Shown here: positions 11,225-22,792 of the stretch, in pieces
Position numbering within the stretch: position 1 is the stretch's first letter
How the letters are laid out: each line of letters opens with the position of its first letter
Source of the DNA: Astrothelium macrocarpum
Lineage: Eukaryota > Ascomycota > Dothideomycetes > Trypetheliales > Trypetheliaceae
Assembly (NCBI GenBank): GCA_021030915.1
Contig: JAGEMR010000051.1
Location: forward strand, 124,001-188,000
DNA length: 64,000 nt
Direction: 5' to 3'
Made by a program: the position numbers and the translations under genes
Notes under the pieces: generated by a model
The model's input: the letters and a program-made list of their open reading frames with translations, nothing else
Database searches by the model: none
What the model was told of the DNA's origin: nothing

Positions 11225-13916
11225 TCACGTAGACAAGCCGCGCTTCTCGCTTTCGGAGAAGAAGATGATCATACGCCAAATCTTCTTGACGAGGACCTCT
11301 GCTTCTTCGTCGAGAGCCTAGCACATGTTAGCCAATGCAATGCGGTATTCCAATAAACGCAAAGAACTCACCCCTTCCAGCTCCCCCACCAACTCCTGCG
11401 GCCCTCCCCTCTTCCGGATATGCTCCTCCACAACATCCACCAGCATCTGCTCCTGCACCCCCAGATACTCCACAATCTTCTTCTCCACAAACGGCTTCAA
11501 CTGCTGCCCCAACACGCTATCGTCCACATAATCCCACTGCACGCTCCACCCCCACAGCCCCTCCTTATCCGTCGGAATGTCCTGCGCCAACTGCCTCACC
11601 GCCTGCGCCCGCTCCTCCTCCGTCAGGCTCTCCGCCTCCGCCTTGGTATCAAACTTCAACGGCACCAGCGTCCGCTTCTGCGTCTCCGCCGCCTCCTCCT
11701 CATCCTCCAACAACCCCTCTACCTCCGCGACCGTACGTCTCGACTTCGCCGCGGCCTGCTGCTGCGCCGCCTTCTGCGCGGCCGCACTGCCCAGCGACAT
11801 CTTGAAGCGCTGCTGCTGCTGCTGCTGCGGCTGCTCGCGCACGGGGTTGTTCGCCGCAGGAGCAGCAGTGCGCGAGGTCTCCGACATCTCCTGCGCCTGG
11901 CGCTCGAGGAACGAGTCGGCGAGCCCGCGCGCATACTCGCGCTTCTCGAGCTCGCGCGCGCGCTCGTGCGTCTCGGCTGCGCGGTCGCGGTCGTCGAGGT
12001 CGGCCTCGCGCGCGCGGAAGCTGGCGCGGTTGCGCAGCCAGATGCTGCGGTCCTGGTAGTATTCCTCGGCGCGGCGGGTTGCCTCGACGTCGTCGTTCCA
12101 TTCGCGCAGCCGCTTGGCCACGTTGCCCTTTTCGGTCTCGGTGGCTGCGTCGTGTGTCTTGTCGCGCGTCTTTTCGCGCTCGACGGCGGCGGTGCGTGAG
12201 CGTTCGCGGTTGAGCCAGCGCCGTTCTTGGTCGAGGTAGCGCTTTTCCAGCTCGGCGTTCTTTTTCTCTTGGCGGCGCCGCTCGAGCTCGGAGTCGCTGG
12301 CGGAATCGTCTTCGTCTTCTTTACTCATCCAGGAGCTTGTGGTAAGGCCAGTCCCGTTCACGAATGTGACGCCCTTTTGATAGTCTTTTGGTATTTGGAC
12401 ACCGGTTATGGCTTTGGGGCCTGCGGGTGCACCAGGGACGGTGCGCTCTCGAGGGCCTATGGGTATGCCATTTGCACCTCCAGCAGGACCACTGGGGGCG
12501 GATAGTGGGGGCGATCCAAGGCGATTGACACGACCACCACTCTTAGCCTTTTCCTTTGCCTCCATCTCTTCTTCTTGCTTAAGACGTTCCATGTCTCGCT
12601 TATTGCTTCTTTCTCGAAAAGCAGCAATTTCTTGGGCAACAATTTCACGCATCTCTGCTGGGATATCCGAGAGTTCGTCCTCTTGCGAGAGTGGAATAGT
12701 CACAATCTCTTCGGCATTAGCGGGATTTGGCTGGTCTCCATTTTGCATGGTAGTGTCACCATCGAGATCCGTTGTTCCAATGGAATTGCTCTGATGTGCA
12801 TGTGCATTGTGAATGCTTGCAATAACGGCTTGGAGATCTTCGCGTGCGGAATCAAGGCGAAACTGTTTGGCTGTGGGATCCTCTTCGCCTTTGCGACCAG
12901 CCCATTCCTCAATGTATTTATAAGAGTTCTCATCGACAACAACCTGTTCTGTAATTAGCAGTAGTCTCTTCTTTTTAGGAGCAAAAAATTGGGGAATGCT
13001 AGGCGAGTAGCTTGGTGGTTGATAGAAAAGAGGAGGCAAGAACATCAAGGAGAAGAGACATGATACTTTCGACAAGAGATGTCGTAGTACATACCAGGAG
13101 CTTAGACTTTTTTGATTCGTCTTCTCCAGCATCGTTGCCTGCTTTCTCGTCACCTATCTTCTTTGTGCCATTGACTAGCTTCTGAACGGGTATCTCAATA
13201 TCCCTTTCCTTGAAGATTTCTGCAGCGGTGCCCAGGCTTTCGACGTCTTCATACTCTGCAAAGCCGAATGTGCATGATTTGCTGTCGGCATCTATAGCGC
13301 GTGTCCATCGGCGAAGACTACCCGCAGTGCGTAGAATTCTTTCCAACTCTTCGTCATTAATGCCACTTGTGATGTTGCCAATGAATATGGTTCGAGCAAT
13401 CTCCTCTCTGGTTGGAGGTGCTAATGGCATCATGGGTTCACGCATCTGTTTTTGCTGATCCTGCCCCGCGCCCAAACCTGCTCTACGCGCATTTGGTTGC
13501 TGTGAAGTTAGACCGCCAGATGACTTTGCCTGTGTTTGCGAGTCTGCGCTTCCAGGTACGCCAAGGCGAATGACTTGTGCATTGAAATTGATATTTGGTG
13601 GTGGCTGAAAATTCGGTGGAAAGCCAGGTCGCGTGGACGATTGCGCTTGCTGCATGCCAGGTGGAGGCGATACACCAGGCGCAGCCATTCCTGGAGCTAT
13701 GTATGGGTCAACATAGTAGCTTTCATAGCCATAGAATATGGATTCACCATTTCCTGTGCCTGGGGGAGGTCCCAGGCCCGGCATTCCTGGTGAAGCCCCA
13801 GGCTGCCCTGGATAGCTGCCATAACTTGGTTGACGGCCAAACTGGCCAGGATCTGAGTTTGTCAGCGCTTCCTATGGTCATGAAGGGCGGAAGCTTGTAC
13901 TTGGATAATTGTACAT
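11225..13916 (-). CDS. RBM25-like splicing factor (RRM + PWI)
   Basis: Nuclear pre-mRNA splicing protein of the RBM25 type (U1 snRNP-associated in other eukaryotes). Exons 13916-13901, 13852-13095, 12943-11372 and 11317-11225 give 812 residues. The order is: Pro/Gly-rich N-terminus beginning MYNYPNPGQFGRQPSYG; an RRM with RNP2-like TIFIGNI and RNP1-like CTFGFAEYE; an acidic/basic linker; a long RE/RD-rich helical region (ERRWLNRERSRTAAVEREK and similar); a polyglutamine run; and a C-terminal PWI domain (GWSVQWDYVD ... LKPFVEKKIVEYLG ... VLVKKIWRMIIFF). The first exon is only 16 nt. The last exon completes PWI helix 4 and ends KRGLST. The gene is divergent from the mitoribosomal gene at 14275. 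Confidence 0.9.
11812..11831. repeat. CTG/CAG triplet run coding polyglutamine
   Basis: About six consecutive CTG units on the plus strand, read as CAG glutamine codons in the RBM25-like protein on the minus strand. Likely length-variable. Confidence 0.8.
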
Positions 13917-14274
13917 GGCGAGAGGTATGAGGATTCGAGGTTTACGTAGAGGTCAGGAAGGTTGAGGCGAGCGGCGCCTTTTCTCGTGCGCAAATGTCCA
14001 CGATGAGAAATTGAAACGATCCAGTATAGAAGAGAGATAATTTGCAGATTGAAGCGTCAAGTACAAGGGCAGCGCGTGGTACGCGGAGTACGCGTGAAAT
14101 TATCGGAAGTTGAAGTGAGTAAAGGTTCGGCTTGAGTTGCACCTCGAAAAAAAGTCGAGCTTTGAAGCTTCACTTAAGTACCCAACCCACTCATCTCCAC
14201 CAAAACCAAGTCGCGGCGAAGGCGGCTATCGTTGATAGTGTACTTATAGCCACTGGATACATTACGACTATGAA
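13917..14274. promoter_or_regulatory. Divergent promoter region, RBM25-like / bS21m
   Basis: 358 bp between two divergent housekeeping start codons. It must carry both promoters. No specific element can be named with confidence. Confidence 0.5.
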
Positions 14275-15051
14275 ATGGACTTCTTACGCCCAGGGGAGCT
14301 ACTGCTACGCCAGCATTCATCACTATTCTACAGTCTCATAGTACCCTCAGACACATTACGACCTACCATCCGCTCAATACGCCCTCTGACTTTTCAGTCA
14401 AGCCTATCGCCAAGACCATCTAGCAGAAGGTTCTTCTCTCATCAATTGGACAACGCACAGCAAGCCGCAGCCCCTACGCCTTCACCATCAGAAGACAGTC
14501 AGCGCACTCAGCAGTCCTCCTTTCCCAAAATTTCACCGCAGCCTGACGGAGTATCCGATTCGATCAGCCGCATTTTGTACCCTGGAAGAAGCACAGGTCA
14601 ATCTGCTCGTCCTACGACCAGTCGCTCTCAGACTGGCTCATCATACATGGATGCCGAAGACGCCTGGCGCGACATTTCTACGATGGGCCTTAGTACACGG
14701 TCAGAACCTTTTGACCGTCACATGATAGATCCAAAGACAAAAAAACCATATAAATCCAGTCCCCCTTCTGCTAGGAAGGAATATTTGCCTCCAATGCGTT
14801 TAGGTCCTCGCCTTGGTCGAACCATCGAAATCGATACAAAGAAGAATCCAGATGCCGCGAAAGCCTTCAAGCAGCTATCTGCTTTATGTGCTAGGAACAA
14901 AATTCATGCTGACGCTGCAAAGCAGAGATTTCATGAGCGACCAGGGTTGAAGCGGAAACGGCTAAAAAGTGAAAGGTATAGAAAGAGGTTCAAGGTGGCA
15001 TTCAAAGCCACTGTTGCGAGGGTCAAAGAAATGAGGAGGAAGGGTTGGTAG
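14275..15051 (+). CDS. MRP21: Mitochondrial small-subunit ribosomal protein bS21m
   Basis: A 258-residue intronless protein. The N-terminus (MDFLRPGELLLRQHSSLFYS, then Arg/Ser-rich up to about residue 60) fits a mitochondrial targeting sequence. The C-terminal 80 residues are the S21 domain: GRTIEIDTKKNPDAAKAFKQ, then ALCARNKIHADAAKQRFHE, and the very basic tail RKRLKSERYRKRFKVAFKAT. Bacterial S21 is about 70 residues; fungal mitochondrial forms carry long N-terminal extensions as here. It acts in the mitochondrial 37S subunit. The start at 14275 is the first in-frame ATG giving a targeting-like sequence. Confidence 0.88.
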   Translation: MDFLRPGELLLRQHSSLFYSLIVPSDTLRPTIRSIRPLTFQSSLSPRPSSRRFFSHQLDNAQQAAAPTPSPSEDSQRTQQSSFPKISPQPDGVSDSISRILYPGRSTGQSARPTTSRSQTGSSYMDAEDAWRDISTMGLSTRSEPFDRHMIDPKTKKPYKSSPPSARKEYLPPMRLGPRLGRTIEIDTKKNPDAAKAFKQLSALCARNKIHADAAKQRFHERPGLKRKRLKSERYRKRFKVAFKATVARVKEMRRKGW

Positions 15052-15459
15052 CGCTGGCTCTGCAAGTCTATGGAATCAACATTGAGGTTGCTGATCAGCT
15101 GGGCGATCATCCGCATGCATCCATGTAGAATATGTATTGATGGAAGCATATTTCGGATTCTTCATGTATCCACCTCTCCTAACATGGGGAAGACCTCTAT
15201 GAAGGGATAGAGAGAAAGCGCTGTATCTTCATGTCGAAATACCCTAACAAAGATCTCACTTGTCCCTTTTTGCGGTGTTTAATCCGCGTAGTAAGAAGGA
15301 ATGTGCGCTGCATTTACATGTTTTGAATGACATGACAAAATTCCGGTCACATTCATGCATGAAATTTGATTCCATCTAATCACATCTACACTCAAAGAGC
15401 AGGTCTTGAAACCAGTACGCCATGCCTATGCTCTTTATGAAGGAAGTCGTAATCCTGGT
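15052..15459. other. Convergent 3' intergenic region
   Basis: 408 bp between the 3' ends of the bS21m gene (plus) and the eIF3g gene (minus). It should hold both polyadenylation regions. Nothing else seen. Confidence 0.6.
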
Positions 15460-16436
15460 TTAATTTGATTTCTTTGCGAACTCGACCTTCAAGATCAAAT
15501 GACCGAACCCATCTAAAGATTTTATCAGCGTTTGAGAAAGCCAAATGGATCAGAAACAACTTACAACCATCCATCTTCTCACAGGCCCTCGCAGCGTCTG
15601 ACCGCTCCGCAAAGCTCACAAAGGCAAACCCCTTTGCTCTTCCCGTCTCCCTATCCTTTGCCAAAAACACCCTCGTCACCCTTCCAAACCGCTCAAACAT
15701 ATCCCTCAAGTCATTCTCCTCTGCAAACTCACTCACATTCGTCACCCTCAACGTCGCCAAATCATCCCTCTCATACTTCCCACCCATCCTCTCTCCCGTC
15801 CCCGCCCCACCCTTCCTCAAATGCGGCGGCACATACGAGCTCCCACTCGCGCCCAACCCACCAGCACCGGACTGTCCATCCTCGAGCCCCAAATCCGCCG
15901 GCGTCGTCCCGGGCTCGCCCTCGGGCGCCATCGTATCCTTGAACGGACACTTGGTTGTAAAGTGATCGCCACTACAGATCCGACACTTGATGCTCACATT
16001 CTTCAGCGCGTCCTTCTGGCTCTTGGCGCCCTGGTCCTCCTTCTCCGCCGCAGCACCGCCCGGCTTGAACCCGGCCTGCGGGCGAAACACGATGTTCTCG
16101 CCGACGCTGGTGGTGTCGGTTTGTGGGCCTAGGGGGCGGCCGGCTTCCGCGCCGAATTTCGCCCACTGTCGCCGCTCGGCGACGCGGGGGTTGACTTTCT
16201 CGCGGATCACACTCTTCTTGATGCGTCGCGTCTGCTTGACTTTGGCGCCGTCGTCGCGGATGACGAAGGTCACGATCGTTTCGCTGCCGTCTTTGTTTTT
16301 GGTGATTTGGGGCGGGGGGAGGGCGCTGGCGAGGTCTTCGTCTTCTTCTTCGGCCCAGTCGGTGCGGCTGGGATGTGGTTAGCTTGGGAGAAAGATGGAT
16401 TGTTTTTCAAAGAGCATACCCAGCTGGTCGTGACAT
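15460..16436 (-). CDS. TIF35: Translation initiation factor eIF3 subunit g
   Basis: Cytosolic eIF3 subunit for scanning and 43S complex assembly. Three exons (16436-16420, 16367-15565, 15512-15460) give 290 residues. It starts MSRPAGRTDWAEEEDEDLAS, typical of fungal eIF3g. The N-terminal eIF3g domain includes VRDDG-like TFVIRDDGAKVKQTRRIKKS and VAERRQWAKFGAE. A CCHC zinc knuckle follows (CRICSGDHFTTKCPF, near residue 145). The C-terminal RRM has LRVTNVSEFAEENDLRDMF and RNP1 KGFAFVSF, closing with MDGYGFGHLILKVEFAKKSN. The last junction splits the codon for Tyr in MDGYG. The first exon is 17 nt. Confidence 0.95.
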
Positions 16437-17034
16437 GTTGGACGTAGAGTAGGTGGCGTAGGAATAGAACGATTTGAGATTGATTGTGCGAAGAGCTAAG
16501 GAGAGTAGGATGGGTAGAAGTTTGGTGAAACGCTGTAGGTGGATACGATTTGTGGAGCGCCTGGCGATATGGGAAATGTCGCTTCGACAAGCAGTGGTGA
16601 AGAAGGTTGCTGATGAATTGAAGTAACCAGCGCCTCTCAGTGGCGTTGTTCGTGGGGCGTTTCATTCTGCCGAATAATGCGAGGCGGTGTAGATAGTGCA
16701 CTTTGCGCATGACTCTCCCAGGGCTATCCATATTCAAGGTTACTGATCAGTGTTCTTTCTCTATACATATCTAACTCTCATTAGCTTATTAACGAATTTC
16801 GTAAACCAGGTAAGATGTCATCTAAGAAATAGATTTTTAATAAGCTCGCGTATCAAATTAAATCGTAAGGAAGATGCAGAATTGCAAACATTGCTTGATG
16901 GAAAGTGCTCGGCAAAATGGTATCTGGGCAGTACTTAAAAAGCGTACATGTTTCCGACTCTTCTCGTCTCTTCGTCGATCCAGCTGACTACTCTGAATCG
17001 TCCGACTTTGACCCACACATATACAGAAGTTCGG
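16437..17034. other. Intergenic between eIF3g and AFG1
   Basis: About 600 bp on the 5' side of the eIF3g gene and the 3' side of AFG1. No coding frame with support. Confidence 0.6.
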
Positions 17035-18848
17035 TCACAAGCTGTCCTCCCTCCATCGACTTCGGACCACTTGCCAGCCATCCCGTTCCTCCTTCCCGCC
17101 CTTTTCCTCCAAACCCAATCCCCTTTCCACCCATTCCTTTCCGCCCATCTCACTTAACCGGCTTAAAGCCCGTGCGAATGCAAAACGCTCCTCATCACCA
17201 CTGAAGAGACTGCTGCTCTTCAGCGCTGCCATTGAAAGTCCAAGGTCGTCCATCATGAGTCGCGTCGCACTATCAAGATCACCGCCGGAATCGTGGTGGA
17301 TGGTCTTTTGAACTGAAGGATCAGAGGATGCTGAGAGGGAGCTCGAGAGCTCTTCTTCCGACATGAAGAGATTTTGCAGAGGAACAGCAGTAGTAAGGAC
17401 GAGTTTTGCCTAGAATCGACCGTGTGTATTAGCTCAGAAGATTGAACCCATATCTTTGCCTTGTGCTCTTCCTCAAGTCTCCAAGAACTGAAGAAGTTAG
17501 GATTTATTGGAACGAACGTTTACTTACCCTACTTTCGTAAACAGCATCAATAAACGTAATGAATCTCCTCGCCCAATCCCTTTCTCTCAATGTCATGCCT
17601 GGCACATCGGTTACTACAAAAGCTTCAAAGCTTCGCATGAGCTCTAGGTAATCTGCTGCTCCTGTCGCTCTACCGATCAGCTCTTTAAACGTAAATCGCG
17701 CACATCTGGAACTCGCTAATGGTACTTGTACGTCTCTTCCCCAAACCCGTAGGACCTGTGAATGGGGCGGATCATGTTGGAAATCCCCGAGGAAGCGAAA
17801 CCATTTATCTGCATGCGAAGATGCTGCCTTGTCTAGGGGGTGATGATATACTCCTGATGGAGGCCTCGGTATCTTCCGATAGTCTGTCGTTGAATCCAAA
17901 TTTAACACTCGAAGTTGTCGTTGGAGCAACGTGATGCAGGGTATGAAGCTTTGCCGCTGGATTCCGTTCTTGTATAAATCTGATGGATGTCGATTGCTTG
18001 TTGTCACTAGCACACAGCCATGACACATCAGCGCTTCTATTAATCTCCTCAGTATCATGGCATCCGCAACATCAGTAACCTGGAATTCATCAAAGCAAAG
18101 CACGGAACTCTTCTCGGCAATACTGGCCGCGACGAAGGGAATAGCATCAAATTCGCTACCATACTGCATATGTATCTTGTGTAGCTCCTTGTGCACCTCT
18201 TGCATGAAATTATGGAAATGAATGCGAGTTTTCGAGGTTATATTGTTGGGAAGTGTGTCGAAAAAGAGGTCCATGAGCATAGTCTTCCCACTACCGACAT
18301 CACCATACATGTACAGGCCCTTTGGTAGATCAGAAGGTATCTTCATTTCTACTGTCTTCGAACCGCCTCCAAACAGAGAGGTCAAGAGAGATTTTGAAGG
18401 CTTCAAAGAATCAACAGTTGGATGTCTGACTTTCGGTGCATGGTATTCGGCAAGCATATCGTGGAGATCCTGAAGCGTTTGTATGATTGCTGTGACGGTT
18501 CGCTTAGCCCAAACAATTTCTTGTCGATAAATACATACTGCGCTGGTGTTCGTCATCCCTAAGTCGTCCGGCGTGTACTCGCTCCTCGTATTCCTGCAAA
18601 GGACCGCGTTCATGCGGTTTATTATGAGCTACCGTTGCTAACCGCCTCGCACCATCACGTTGTAGGTCGAACCGTCTCAAATTCGATTCTTGACGATATA
18701 TCTTCACTTCGCGGCACAGCGCATTTTTGGCGGTTGGTATAGTCTTTCTGAGGCATTCTGAACAAATCTGGCGAGATTTCTCGTAGGATCTCCGCCATTT
18801 ATGGGCGGCTCGTAGAAAGATACGTAAGTCTTGTAGGGCATTGACCAT
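17035..18848 (-). CDS. AFG1: AFG1/LACE1-family mitochondrial AAA ATPase
   Basis: Mitochondrial inner-membrane-associated P-loop ATPase linked to turnover and export of respiratory-complex subunits (AFG1 in yeast, LACE1/AFG1L in animals). Exons 18848-18539, 18489-17528 and 17409-17035 give 548 residues. The N-terminus is Arg-rich and fits a presequence. Family motifs in order: GPLQEYEERVHAGRLRDDEH, the Walker A GLYMYGDVGSGKTMLMDLFF, the Walker B region KSSVLCFDEFQVTDVADAMI, sensor-like LVTTSNRHPSDLYKNG and the C-terminal AKLVLTTAVPLQNLFMSEEE. It ends with a GDEERFAFARALSRLSEM block. The 49-nt first intron carries a GCTAAGC branch site. Confidence 0.93.
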
Positions 18849-19691
18849 GTCGAAGATCTCGGAAAGAAGACATCAAAGTACTATTGTAGAGCTGTCCAAG
18901 CCAAACATATACGGGCCAAGTTTATAGATTCAGCATCCAAAGAGTACATGGGGTCATGAAAAAGAAACTCATTACGTAGTAGTGAAAGGGCGTGGTTGAT
19001 GAGCGGCTCGGTCTCGGCTTCGATTAAAAATCGCCCGAGGTCTAGTACATCATTCTCACACTCTCAATTATCCACATCATTTAGAGCTCGTCGTTGGTAC
19101 CACTAAGGATCCCCAAGCCTCCGATTGAACCATTCTAATGAGTGAGGTGAAGTTGGCAGCGCCTATGAAATGTGCCTATACATACCAGATTTCTTGTCAG
19201 CGGGATCGCCTCCATGTACCAAAGCGTCCTTCAAACAGAAGTGGCGCCTACAAGTGCCATACATTCCTTCAAAGAGAGGCGAGTATGGTTGAAAAGTTGC
19301 TCTTTGCATAATCTGAGGAAACTGCAATGGCGCGTCGAATAACCATCAAGTGTACTATCCACCATCCATTCTTTCCCAATTAGAGGGATCAAGAGAGTAG
19401 AGCAGTAGTCGCGCTGGCTCCCAAGCCTCCCATAAATCAGCGTGAAGCTATCAGACTTTCTATTGCTCACTACATCACTTCAATCGTTTGGCATTTCTCT
19501 CTCATTCACTACTCAGAGATTTGTGCATAGCCTATACATGAATAATTTACAGCAGTTGCCACTGCTATCTCTCAAAAGGAAGTCCTCTTAAAAAAGCGCC
19601 TCTTCAGATTTGTACAAGCCTCAGACGTATCTTGTGAACCCTGATTGGTACAGTCATGACGAAGTCGTTCGAGATGGTAACCTGCTAATTT
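18849..19691. other. Intergenic, 840 bp
   Basis: Holds the AFG1 promoter side and the region upstream of the RBR gene. A 79-codon minus-strand frame at 19231-19470 has no recognisable domain. No gene called. Confidence 0.55.
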
Positions 19692-21282
19692 ATGACAAGA
19701 CTGATACACAGAGAGTATCCGGGGAATCCGCCGCCCGTCCAAAGACACGAAAGCATCCATCAAATGGTCCGACAAAGGCTCTTTGGGGTGGTATTTTTTA
19801 CAAACGAATCTCAAACTGCGTGCGGTGAGCAAATCCTACAGGATTGTGAATGGGCTTTGCGCCTGTCCGGCCTTGGATTCGCCAGCATACATGATCGACC
19901 AGTCGATGCTCGTGGTGGCATGGACTCTGCTTTCACAAGTAGTCAGCTTCTTAATCGCCAATGTGTTGTTTGCAAAGAAATCCATCCTACTCGAGCACTT
20001 GCTCGACTGGTTTGTGGGCACATCCTTTGCTGGCAATGCGCAATGAAGATGTTCGGTCGGGCTGCACAACACGGAACCCTGTACAAGCCTCAATGCTGCG
20101 GGCTTGCAATACCGTTGGAGTCAGTTCAGCACATGCTTTTTTCAGATCTTCAAAGACGGTTTCAAGATAAACAAGTTGAATACTCAACAATCTGTCAAGT
20201 CTACTGCCGGCATCCTGGTTGTGGCGTCTTCATCCCGCACGCAAAAGTTTCCGATCGTATTGCAACGTGTCCTGTCTGTGGACAGCGTACTTGCCCGGCC
20301 TGCAAAAAGGTCGCTCATGAAGATCCCTGCTCAACGACGGATAGTAGAGCGGCCAACGTTCAATCAGATTCGGATTTGGCTGTCGATTGGGGCTGGATAC
20401 TCTGCATAAAGTGCGGGAAAATCACCGAACCGGCACAGGACTCCAATCATTTGAGGTGAGATCACCCCCCTTTTTCCCAGGCCGGAGGCCACGAACAAAT
20501 GTTGGGGATTGCAAGCCGCAAGAGATGATTCCACAAACAATAATCTTGAGGACCCCCACAGTGACGAATACTATGTTTTCGAGGGTTATCACTCGAACGA
20601 TTTGATTGTGTTGATTGTCCGAAATCGTACTGACATCTTCTAAATTTATATTGCTTAATATACCTCCTGCTTTTTGAAATGCCTGGTATTCTCATAAAAC
20701 AAGATACGCCAGCTGACCATCTAAAGGTGTCCATGCGGTCATCAATTCTGCTACAAATGCCACGAAAGCTTGGAGACGTGCAGCTGCCCTCTATGGGATG
20801 CAGAAACAATGTTCGACACCATTAATCTGGGCTCTCCTGCGCATCTTCCTGTGGCTCAAGATGATTACACGGGACCTTCTAAACCAGAACAGCAACCAGA
20901 GCAGACCCTTGAACGTAACGCGCAGTTGAACGCACCGCTACCAACGACGACTGGTGGCCGTCCAAGCGGCGCTGGTGCCCATTTCGCCGAGATCTTTAGC
21001 GTCCCCTCATCAGAAGGCAAAGCGCGATCGATTCTAAACTCGGGTCCGTCCACGGCACCTGCACCTCTCGGTGTGGCTACACATCAACTGATAGCTCCGG
21101 ACTGCTCTCATGTCTTCAAGAAAGTTGATGAAAAAAGGAAGTACGAACGGGCCGAGGGTCGCAACAAATGTCAGGAATGTGGAGATAGCAACTCTAAATG
21201 GTACCAGGAATGCGTGGTGTGTCAACGTCTGGTTTGCTATATATGCAGGTACAGTGAATGGGGAAAGTTTCCACAAGCGTAA
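19692..21282 (+). CDS. RBR (RING-IBR-RING) protein with Ser at the catalytic Cys position
   Basis: Predicted RBR family protein, normally an E2-dependent E3 ubiquitin ligase. Exons 19692-20455 and 20727-21282 give 439 residues. RING1: RQCVVCKEIHPTRALARLVC, then GHILCWQC and PQCC. IBR: YCRHPGCGVFIPHAK, ATCPVCGQRTCPACKKVAHE. RING2: LCIKCGKITEPAQDSNHLRC, then PCGHQFCYKCHESLETCSCP. In active RBRs the RING2 pattern is C-x2-C-x9-C-N-H, and the C before N-H is the thioester cysteine; here that residue is Ser (TCC). A Cys-rich tail follows (NKCQECGDSNSKWYQECVVC). The start is uncertain: the residues before RING1 have no motif, and Met at 19920 is an alternative. The 271-nt intron is long for this window. 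Confidence 0.75.
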
Positions 21283-21849
21283 GCAAAAAGATTGTCAAAA
21301 GTATATTCCAAGAATTGTTCATTGTTTTTGATTGCTTGAAACTGTATCAGAAGGTTTCTTTGATGTGTAAATAGCCGGCTGCGTGTCTTGCTATCTAAGT
21401 CGTCAAGCCCCTCGTTAACAGATCGACCTTTTATGGAGTTCTACTCTTAAGAAGCTCCATTGTTGTTTGCGACCAAGTCTGATATGTTAATGTTTCGTAT
21501 CCTACAATCGCTTGCTGGTGAATGATTCTTCTTTAAGAAAAGATTTTCAGGACTACACCCTTGTATCAGCATTGCAGGCAAATCCTCGCTGTCGCTAACG
21601 TGACCGTTGGAACAGTGATATGAAGTCAGGAACTTGGTGCTGGCCAGCAGCGGATCTAGCCAAGCGGACTAGTGTTGGTTAAGAAATCGCATGGCTTGCC
21701 CCGGATTGTGCGTCCAACCATTCAAACGTCACTACACCCAGTTGGATGGCGAGCCAGGATCCGGGGTAGGCGGAGTAGATGGCCGGTCAGCTTGTGAGCC
21801 ATGTGGTGGCATAGTAGGAGGCAAATCTGGTACTGAATGACCTTACAAG
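21283..21849. other. Intergenic, 570 bp
   Basis: Lies between the 3' ends of the RBR gene (plus) and the small secreted protein gene (minus). No gene seen. Confidence 0.55.
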
Positions 21850-22349
21850 TCACCTTGTGTACCACGTTGTGACACCTTGCGAATGGTCGGCGATGGGATC
21901 ACACCATGCGGCCGGCCTTCTTCCCCCTTCCTCATCTCCAGACTCGGCTTCTCCGTCAACACAGCGATAACCATCAGGACATACTCCTTCAGATGAGCCA
22001 TCTGAAGGCAGATGTCCATCTTTATCAGCACAAAAAAGTTTCCATTTTTGTTCCGAAATATCTGGCATACAACTCGAATTGACAAAGACATCAAAGCCAG
22101 GAAGACCGGGTTGTGGGCAATCTTCGACGGCGGCAGAGCTTAAGTCTTCTTGTGGAATTGGTCCAAGACCATCCCGAGAACTACAATTAACTGAAATATC
22201 AGATAACCAAACACAATAGTCAAAACAAGTATTATATAGACTCGAACAACATACCGCGCGGAATTTCTATTATCGACAGTTGATTGAGCATACGAAACAA
22301 CAGCCACTGAAAAAAGAAAAATAACCAAATCGGTGGTTGAGGTTCTCAT
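21850..22349 (-). CDS. Small secreted cysteine-containing protein (effector-like)
   Basis: Two exons (22349-22255 and 22180-21850) give 141 residues. The N-terminus MRTSTTDLVIFLFSVAVVSY followed by AQS is a good signal peptide with a likely cleavage site. The mature part is about 118 residues, acidic, with six cysteines (EDCPQ, SSCMP, LFCAD, GVCPDG, YRCVDG, AWCDP). The CPDGYRC core resembles compact disulfide folds but matches no family I can name. The acceptor was chosen as TTGTAG at 22181 because the nearer TTTCAG would give an immediate stop. The gene ends about 400 bp from the left end of the RIP-damaged transposon island, a common setting for fungal effectors. That role is inference only. 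Confidence 0.6.
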
Positions 22350-22751
22350 AGTCTAGTGAATTGAGAGCTGAAGGAAGCTATGGATAGAAATAAGATATAA
22401 AAGACGATTCAAAGAAATGAAATGAGAAAAAGAAGAAACGAAGAAAAGAAAGAGGAAAAATGGGAACAAATAGGGTGAAAAGGAAGGATTTAAGGGAAAA
22501 TGGAGATATCTAAGGGGAAATGGAAAAATGGAAAAAGCACCTGGATACCTCTGGAGCAATGACGTGACAGCATTGAGCGTTGCGAGTCTATAAAATTTAG
22601 TGACAACTTATCTAGTTGAGTATGTCATCCAGACATATTAGTTGTATTAAAATCAATCCCTGAAAGTTCCCCAGTACACAGCGGTAGCTTAGAACTCTCG
22701 TTGTGGATATGCATCGGCTCAATTCGGTGATGACAGTTCGGCTCTTCTATA
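22350..22751. other. Promoter side of the small secreted protein gene, up to transposon edge
   Basis: About 400 bp, purine-rich (A/G runs at 22380-22540), ending at the TA target duplication of the outer transposon. No gene seen. Confidence 0.55.
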
Positions 22752-22792
22752 GGAGTTTTCACGTGATCGTGCACGCTACGGCACCGTGCACG
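22752..22792 (+). repeat. Left TIR of outer transposon
   Basis: 41 bp identical to the reverse complement of 26696-26736. Similarity continues a few bases further with a C/T difference. It begins GGAGTTTTCACGTGATCG and contains the palindrome CGTGCACG twice. Confidence 0.95.

Noticed and set aside
18490..18538. A 19-nt intron in AFG1 that would give HQRKIVWAK
   Set aside because: Too short to be spliced. A 49-nt intron with a CTAAG branch site gives HQRTIIQTLQDLHD, which fits the family.
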